This document shows positions 57,884-64,000 of a DNA stretch of 64,000 nucleotides, piece by piece. Under the pieces are notes generated by a model. That model saw only the letters and a program-made list of their open reading frames with translations, had not been told where the DNA came from and did not search any database. The DNA comes from Ralstonia pickettii (GTDB lineage: Bacteria > Pseudomonadota > Gammaproteobacteria > Burkholderiales > Burkholderiaceae): NCBI RefSeq assembly GCF_001699815.1, contig NZ_MCGB01000061.1, positions 124,001 to 188,000 on the forward strand, written 5' to 3'. How positions within the stretch are numbered: position 1 is the stretch's first letter; every line of letters starts with the position of its first letter. A program made the translations under genes and the position numbers.

Positions 57884-58855
57884 ATGGAGTTTTTCCGCAT
57901 CCGCCGCGACATTCCGTTCATGAAGCACGCGTTGATCCTCAACGCGCTGTCGTTCCTGACGTTTATCGCCGCTGTCTTCTTCCTGTTCCACAAGGGGCTG
58001 CACCTGTCGGTGGAGTTCACCGGCGGTACGGTGATGGAAGTCGCTTACACCCAGGCCGCCGATCTGCCGAAGATCCGCGGCGACGTTGAGAAGCTCGGCT
58101 ACGCCGATGCGCAGGTGCAGAACTTCGGCACCTCGCGCGACGTGATGATCCGTCTGCCGCTCAAGACCGGCCCGGACGGCAAGCCCATCGCCTCGGCCGT
58201 GCAAAGCCAGCAGGTGATGACAGCCCTGAACGCTGTGAACCCCGACGCCAAGCTGCAGCGCGTTGAGTTCGTCGGCCCGCAAGTGGGCAAGGAGCTCGCC
58301 ACCGACGGCCTGCTGGCGCTCCTGTTCGTTGTGGTCGGCATCGTGATCTACCTGTCGATCCGCTTCGAATGGAAGTTTGCCGTTGCGGGCGTGATCGCCA
58401 ACCTGCACGACGTTGTGATCATCCTGGGCTTCTTCGCCTTCTTCCAGTGGGAGTTTTCGCTGTCGGTGCTGGCGGGGGTGCTGGCGGTGCTGGGCTATTC
58501 GGTCAACGAATCCGTGGTGATTTTCGACCGGATCCGCGAAGCCTTCCGCAAGTACCGCAAGATGAACACGCACGAGGTGATCGATCACGCGATTACCAGC
58601 ACCATCTCGCGCACGATCATCACCCACGGCTCGACCGAAATGATGGTGGTGTCGATGCTGGTGTTCGGCGGCCCGACGCTGCACTACTTCGCCCTGGCGC
58701 TGACGATCGGTATCCTGTTCGGTATCTACTCGTCGGTGTTCGTTGCCGCTGCGCTGTGCATGTGGCTCGGCGTCAAGCGTGAAGACCTGGTCAAGTCCGA
58801 GAAGAAGGCCGGTGGCCCGAAAGAAGACGATCCGAACTTCGGCGCGCAGGTCTGA
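57884..58855 (+). CDS. secF: Protein translocase subunit SecF
   Basis: 323 residues from ATG 57884. The SecF motif SVEFTGGTVMEV after helix 1 and the helix 4-5 block GYSVNESVVIFDRIREAFRK are present. It forms the SecDF complex. The gene is followed by an intrinsic terminator at 58899-58926. Confidence 0.97.
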   Translation: MEFFRIRRDIPFMKHALILNALSFLTFIAAVFFLFHKGLHLSVEFTGGTVMEVAYTQAADLPKIRGDVEKLGYADAQVQNFGTSRDVMIRLPLKTGPDGKPIASAVQSQQVMTALNAVNPDAKLQRVEFVGPQVGKELATDGLLALLFVVVGIVIYLSIRFEWKFAVAGVIANLHDVVIILGFFAFFQWEFSLSVLAGVLAVLGYSVNESVVIFDRIREAFRKYRKMNTHEVIDHAITSTISRTIITHGSTEMMVVSMLVFGGPTLHYFALALTIGILFGIYSSVFVAAALCMWLGVKREDLVKSEKKAGGPKEDDPNFGAQV

Positions 58856-58898
58856 AGACCTCGCTTCGCATCGCCCTGAAAGCGCATTCTCGGGCAAC

Positions 58899-58926
58899 AA
58901 AAAGCCCCGCAGCTGCGGGGCTTTTT
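58899..58926. terminator. Bidirectional rho-independent terminator between secF and yceI
   Basis: AAAAGCCCCGCAGCTGCGGG continues to GCTTTTT. The 9-bp GC stem with A-run before and T-run after can stop both the rightward secF and the leftward yceI transcripts. Confidence 0.9.
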
Positions 58927-58950
58927 CTTTGGTTGTAGCGGCTGCGTGGC

Positions 58951-59547
58951 TTATTGCTGCGCGACGCTGGCGTCTTGCTTGACGCCTTCCACCTGGATCT
59001 TCAGCTTGGTTTCCATGTTGAAGCCATAGGCCTTGCCGTAGTCCACGCCGAAGTCGTCGCGCTTGAACTTCATCTCGGCATCGGCGCCGCAGACTTCACG
59101 CTTGAGCATCGGGTGCTGCATGCACTTGAACGCGTCGATTTCCAGCTTGGCCGGCTTGGTCACGCCATGCAGCGTCAACTGGCCTTCGGCTTCGGTCGGC
59201 ACGTCGCCCTTGAACTTCGTGAAGTTGCCCTTGAACGTGGCGGTCGGGTACTTGGCCACGTCGAAAATCTCGGCGCTCTTGGCGTGCTCGTTCATCTTGG
59301 CGAGACCGAAGTCGATGCTGTCAGTCTGCACGGTCACGTCGATGCTGCCGGTCTTGGCGGCGCGATCCAGCGTCACGGTGCCGCTGGACTTTTCGAACTT
59401 GCCGCGCCACTTCGACAGACCGCCCATGTGGTCAGCTTCGAAGCTTGGGTAGGTGTGGCTCGGATCGAGTTGGTACGTGGCCGGTGCAGCAAAGGCGGCG
59501 GTGGCAGCAATGGCCGACAGTGCGGCAACGAGGGTACGCAATTTCAT
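58951..59547 (-). CDS. YceI-family periplasmic lipid-binding-like protein
   Basis: 198 residues from ATG 59547. A signal peptide ([15 protein letters not shown]) precedes [27 protein letters not shown], the YceI start motif. The family is a lipocalin-like barrel that binds polyprenyl chains. It is in tandem with a second yceI gene and a cytochrome b561 gene, a common association linked to respiratory/quinone or stress physiology. Confidence 0.93.
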   Translation of the reverse strand: MKLRTLVAALSAIAATAAFAAPATYQLDPSHTYPSFEADHMGGLSKWRGKFEKSSGTVTLDRAAKTGSIDVTVQTDSIDFGLAKMNEHAKSAEIFDVAKYPTATFKGNFTKFKGDVPTEAEGQLTLHGVTKPAKLEIDAFKCMQHPMLKREVCGADAEMKFKRDDFGVDYGKAYGFNMETKLKIQVEGVKQDASVAQQ

Positions 59548-59610
59548 GAGAACTCCTGCGGATAAAAGCGGCACACGAGGGCCGGAAAAACGTTGGGTTG
59601 GAACTGCTGA

Positions 59611-60183
59611 TTACTTCTTGGCGATGACGACGCGGAACTTGATCGTTACGTCGTCCGAGACGACCGACGTGTCCTTCCACTCACCGTCACCCACCTTGAA
59701 TGCGTTGCGCTTGACCGGCAGTGCGCCTTCAAATATCTGCGTGGCGCCTTCCTGCCTGAAGGTGAAAGGTGCCGTCACATCTTGCGTAATGCCCTTGATG
59801 GTCAGCTTACCGACCACGTCAACCTTGCCGCCCGCGCCGGGCTTGAACGCAGACGACACGAACGTCGCCTTCGGATACTTGGCGGTGTCGAACCAATCCT
59901 TCTTCTTGAGTTCGTCGTTGTATTCCTTACTGCCCACGTCGACGCTGGTGACATCGATGTCGACTTTGGCAGTCGATGCCGCCACGTTGGCCGGGTTGTA
60001 GTTCACCGCCGCGTCGAACTTGCCGAACTTGATGTCCATCGGCACACCGAGCTGCTTGCCGGTGGCGGTGACGCTGCTCTTGGCGGCATCCACCTGGGCG
60101 ATGGCCGATACCGACACGGCAGCGATCGCCAGCGCGCCGGCAGCAACCAGGGCGATGACGCGGGGGCGCACAAAACGTTTCAT
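59611..60183 (-). CDS. YceI-family periplasmic protein, second copy
   Basis: 190 residues from ATG 60183, with GGAG 7 nt upstream; a second adjacent ATG lies at 60186. The signal peptide ends near VSAIAQVDAAKSS. The YceI barrel sequence is present (VTAPFTFRQEGATQIFEGAL). It is more divergent in its start motif than its neighbour. It lies between the first yceI gene and the cytochrome b561 gene on the same strand. Confidence 0.88.
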   Translation of the reverse strand: MKRFVRPRVIALVAAGALAIAAVSVSAIAQVDAAKSSVTATGKQLGVPMDIKFGKFDAAVNYNPANVAASTAKVDIDVTSVDVGSKEYNDELKKKDWFDTAKYPKATFVSSAFKPGAGGKVDVVGKLTIKGITQDVTAPFTFRQEGATQIFEGALPVKRNAFKVGDGEWKDTSVVSDDVTIKFRVVIAKK

Positions 60184-60282
60184 CATCAGACTCCTTCGGT
60201 CAGGCCGGATCATGCCGGCAGTCTTGGTGAGGATGGCGAGGCAGAAGCACCGGCACACACCGTGCACCGGCACGTTTGGAAA

Positions 60283-60864
60283 TCAGCGGAGGAAAGGCAC
60301 CATGCGGCGCAGCGTGCCGTCACGCTCGACGACGTGGTGCTTGAGCGCAGCCAGGATGTGCACCACGACGATGGCCGCCATGGTCCAGTTCAGCCATTCG
60401 TGCGCCATGCTGAAGATGTCTTTCAGCGCGTCGCTCTTGTCGAACGGCATCGGCAGTTCCCACAGGCCAAGATAGACAACCTTGACGCCGGCCGCGACGC
60501 TGAGCAGATAGCCGGTCAGCGGCACCGCAAGAATCAAAAGATACAACCCGACGTGCGCGGCTTCCGCGGCGGCGTGTTGCCACTTCGGCATGCCCGGCAC
60601 AGGGCCCGGCGCGGGATGCGTCAAGCGCCACAGCACGCGCAGCACCGCAAAGATCAGCACCGTGATACCGATCCATTTGTGATACGAGAACAGTTTCAGC
60701 TTGGTAGGCGTAAAGCCCGGGATATCGGTCATGTACAGACCGAGCCCGAAGGCCGCGAAGATCAGCAACGCGACGATCCAGTGCATCGCAATCGCCGGCT
60801 TGGTATAGGCGCCGTGGTCAGCGGCGCCGCGCATGGCGGGATTCGAGTGGGCGGCTTGTGACAT
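60283..60864 (-). CDS. Cytochrome b561-family membrane protein
   Basis: 193 residues from ATG 60864, with GAGGGA upstream. Four membrane helices carry haem-ligand histidines: HWIVALLIF, YHKWIG, HVGLY and HEWLNW with a final HHVVERDG. This is the CybB-type quinone oxidoreductase. It is first in a leftward cluster with two yceI genes. It probably passes electrons between quinone and periplasmic acceptors. Confidence 0.92.
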   Translation of the reverse strand: MSQAAHSNPAMRGAADHGAYTKPAIAMHWIVALLIFAAFGLGLYMTDIPGFTPTKLKLFSYHKWIGITVLIFAVLRVLWRLTHPAPGPVPGMPKWQHAAAEAAHVGLYLLILAVPLTGYLLSVAAGVKVVYLGLWELPMPFDKSDALKDIFSMAHEWLNWTMAAIVVVHILAALKHHVVERDGTLRRMVPFLR

Positions 60865-61058
60865 CGGTTCCCTCGGTATTTTGGAGCGCTCGGTGGCGGC
60901 GCCTGTGGATAGGGCCACGGCGCCAAACAGTTGTGCATTATTTGCGCAATCCGACCGGTCAAGTCAGCGCGAAGTTCACCAAGCAATTCAAATTTTTTGA
61001 TTGACTAAGCATATTAATGCCAGCGGCTCAGCGGATAGCTCTGCGGAGGACGCCAACC

Positions 61059-61096
61059 AAAACGGCCCGCCCTCGGATTCGAGAGCGGGCCGTTCT
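61059..61096 (-). terminator. Rho-independent terminator after purB
   Basis: ACGGCCCGC and GCGGGCCGT arms enclose a short loop. On the minus strand the stem is followed by TTTT. It lies 31 bp beyond the purB stop. Confidence 0.8.
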
Positions 61097-61126
61097 TCAG
61101 ACCACACCACCAAATTTTTGCAACAA

Positions 61127-62641
<1,515 letters not shown>

Positions 62642-62739
62642 CTAAAGCAAGCCTCCGTTTGGTTGAGTTGGGGCCAGGCGCCGCCCAGCGCACTCGGGAA
62701 AGTGCGCGGCTATACTTCCGCCTCCAACATGACATGCCT

Positions 62740-63348
62740 ATGAAACTGATCGGATCGCACGCCAGCCCGTACACCCGCAAGGTGCGCGTCGTCCTGGCTG
62801 AAAAGAAAATCGACTACCAGTTCGTGCTGGAAGACGTGTGGAGCGCAGATACGCAGATCCACCAGTTCAACCCGCTGGGCAAGGTGCCCTGCCTGGTGAT
62901 GGACGACGGCGGCGCCCTGTTCGACTCGCGCGTCATTGCGGAATACGCCGATACGCTGTCGCCGGTGGCGCGCCTCATTCCGCCTTCGAGCCGTGAACGC
63001 GTAGAAGTGCGCTGCTGGGAAGCGCTGGCCGACGGCCTGCTCGACGCCGCGCTCATGCTGCGCATCGAACATACACAGCGCACGCCGGAGCAGCGCAGCG
63101 AAACGTGGCTCGCGCGCCAGAGCCACAAGATCGATCAGGCGCTGCAAGCCATGTCGCAAGGCTTGGCCGACAAGACCTGGTGCAACGGAAACCATCTGAC
63201 GCTGGCCGACATCGCCGTCGGTTGCGCACTTGCCTACCTGGATTTCCGCCAGCCGCAGATCGACTGGCGCGAGCGTCACGCCAACCTCGCCACGTTCTAC
63301 GCGCGCATTGAAAAGCGGCCGAGTTTCATGGAAACCCAGCCGCAGTAA
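62740..63348 (+). CDS. Glutathione S-transferase family protein
   Basis: 202 residues from ATG 62740. The thioredoxin-like N-terminal domain has SPYTRKVRVVLAEK and the cis-Pro/GSH-site region KVPCLVMDDGGALFDSRVI. The helical C-domain has LTLADIAVGCALAYLDFR. It is divergent from purB, the standard arrangement in this group. The substrate is unknown. Confidence 0.93.
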   Translation: MKLIGSHASPYTRKVRVVLAEKKIDYQFVLEDVWSADTQIHQFNPLGKVPCLVMDDGGALFDSRVIAEYADTLSPVARLIPPSSRERVEVRCWEALADGLLDAALMLRIEHTQRTPEQRSETWLARQSHKIDQALQAMSQGLADKTWCNGNHLTLADIAVGCALAYLDFRQPQIDWRERHANLATFYARIEKRPSFMETQPQ

Positions 63349-63368
63349 TCCATAGCAATTGGCGAGCG

Positions 63369-64000
63369 TTACACGGCCACCGGATCAAACCGTTCGGCCC
63401 GGGCCATCGGCCAGTAGCGTTCGTACAACTGGAAGCGATACCGCCCGGCCAGCAGGTCGCCGGGTTCGAGGTACTTGAGCAGAGCGGAGAGCAACTGCAC
63501 CTCGTTACCCGACACGCGCCGCACGATGTGGTGCGCGCGGAAATCCGCCGGATGCTGCAGGCCGGCCGCCTGCGTCAGTTCCAGCAGTGCATGCAGCGTG
63601 TGCGCGTGATATTGATGCACGCGCTCGGCCTTGTCCGGCACCACCAGCGCCTTCTGGCGAGACGGGTCTTGTGTCGCCACGCCGGTCGGGCAGCGGTCGG
63701 TGTGGCACTTCTGCGCCTGGATGCAGCCCAGCGCAAACATGAAGCCGCGCGCAGCGTTGCACCAGTCGGCACCCATCGCGAGCGTGCGGGCTACATCGAA
63801 CGCCGTGACGATCTTGCCTGACGCGCCAATCTTGATCTTGTCGCGCAGGTTAGCTCCCACCAGCGTGTTGTGCACCAGCAGCAGCCCTTCCTGCAGCGGC
63901 GTGCCGACGTGGTCGGTAAATTCCAGCGGCGCCGCACCCGTGCCGCCCTCCGCCCCGTCGACGACGATGAAGTCCGGCAGGATGCCGGACTCGAGCATTG
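63369..64000 (-). CDS. FMN-binding glutamate-synthase-family protein, C-terminal part
   Basis: The frame runs off the right edge, so only the last ~210 residues are seen. GAEGGTGAAPLEF, the FMN-phosphate site, and the iron-sulfur cysteines in CIQAQKCHTDRCPTGVATQ are present, as in the GltB synthase domain. In this genus a stand-alone GltB-like membrane-associated protein is usual. The reaction is not certain. Confidence 0.88.
   Translation of the reverse strand, partial: MLESGILPDFIVVDGAEGGTGAAPLEFTDHVGTPLQEGLLLVHNTLVGANLRDKIKIGASGKIVTAFDVARTLAMGADWCNAARGFMFALGCIQAQKCHTDRCPTGVATQDPSRQKALVVPDKAERVHQYHAHTLHALLELTQAAGLQHPADFRAHHIVRRVSGNEVQLLSALLKYLEPGDLLAGRYRFQLYERYWPMARAERFDPVAV

Overview
The window looks like chromosome of a beta-proteobacterium of the Ralstonia/Cupriavidus/Burkholderia group, most likely Ralstonia. 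The DNA is GC-rich and the gene blocks are typical of that group: minor pilins, pilT/pilU, oxyR with dps and katG, recG, queA-tgt-yajC-secDF, and yceI genes with cytochrome b561. This is judged by eye from protein and gene-order resemblance; no search was run.

Left flank (1-13271), core genome. A leftward type IV minor-pilin operon (pilE-fimT-pilV-pilW-pilX-pilY1, the last cut by the window edge) is followed by the pilus motor ATPases pilU and pilT, yggS-proC, ubiA, and a peroxide-defence block (katG, dps, a one-helix membrane protein) headed by an OxyR-like site.

Middle (13272-48304), a 35,033-bp transposon. It is delimited by near-identical inverted ends starting TGTC, by three ~20-bp repeats at each end, and by a perfect 5-bp target duplication (ACGGT at 13267-13271 and 48305-48309). 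It inserted 24 bp past the oxyR stop codon, between oxyR and the dps/katG block. Its left third carries putative defence genes: a Lon-like AAA ATPase, a small protein, a metallophosphoesterase, a DruA-like DUF4338 protein, and an operon of a protein kinase-ATPase fusion with an unrecognised partner. The centre carries a Tn7-like tnsABC-tniQ operon with a convergent TnsE-like gene. The right part is metal cargo: dmeRF, a second CDF pump, a NarL-type two-component pair, a CzcCBA-like RND pump, a divergent Nramp transporter, an OprB porin, and a CaCA-family exchanger behind a yybP-ykoY (Mn2+) riboswitch. The tns operon is flanked by different sequence repeats from the outer ends, so it may be nested inside an older element.

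Right flank (48305-64000), core genome: oxyR, a YaeI-like phosphoesterase, recG, queA-tgt-yajC-secD-secF, two yceI genes with cytochrome b561, purB, a glutathione S-transferase and the C-terminal part of an FMN-binding glutamate-synthase-family protein. No rRNA, tRNA or CRISPR array was seen.
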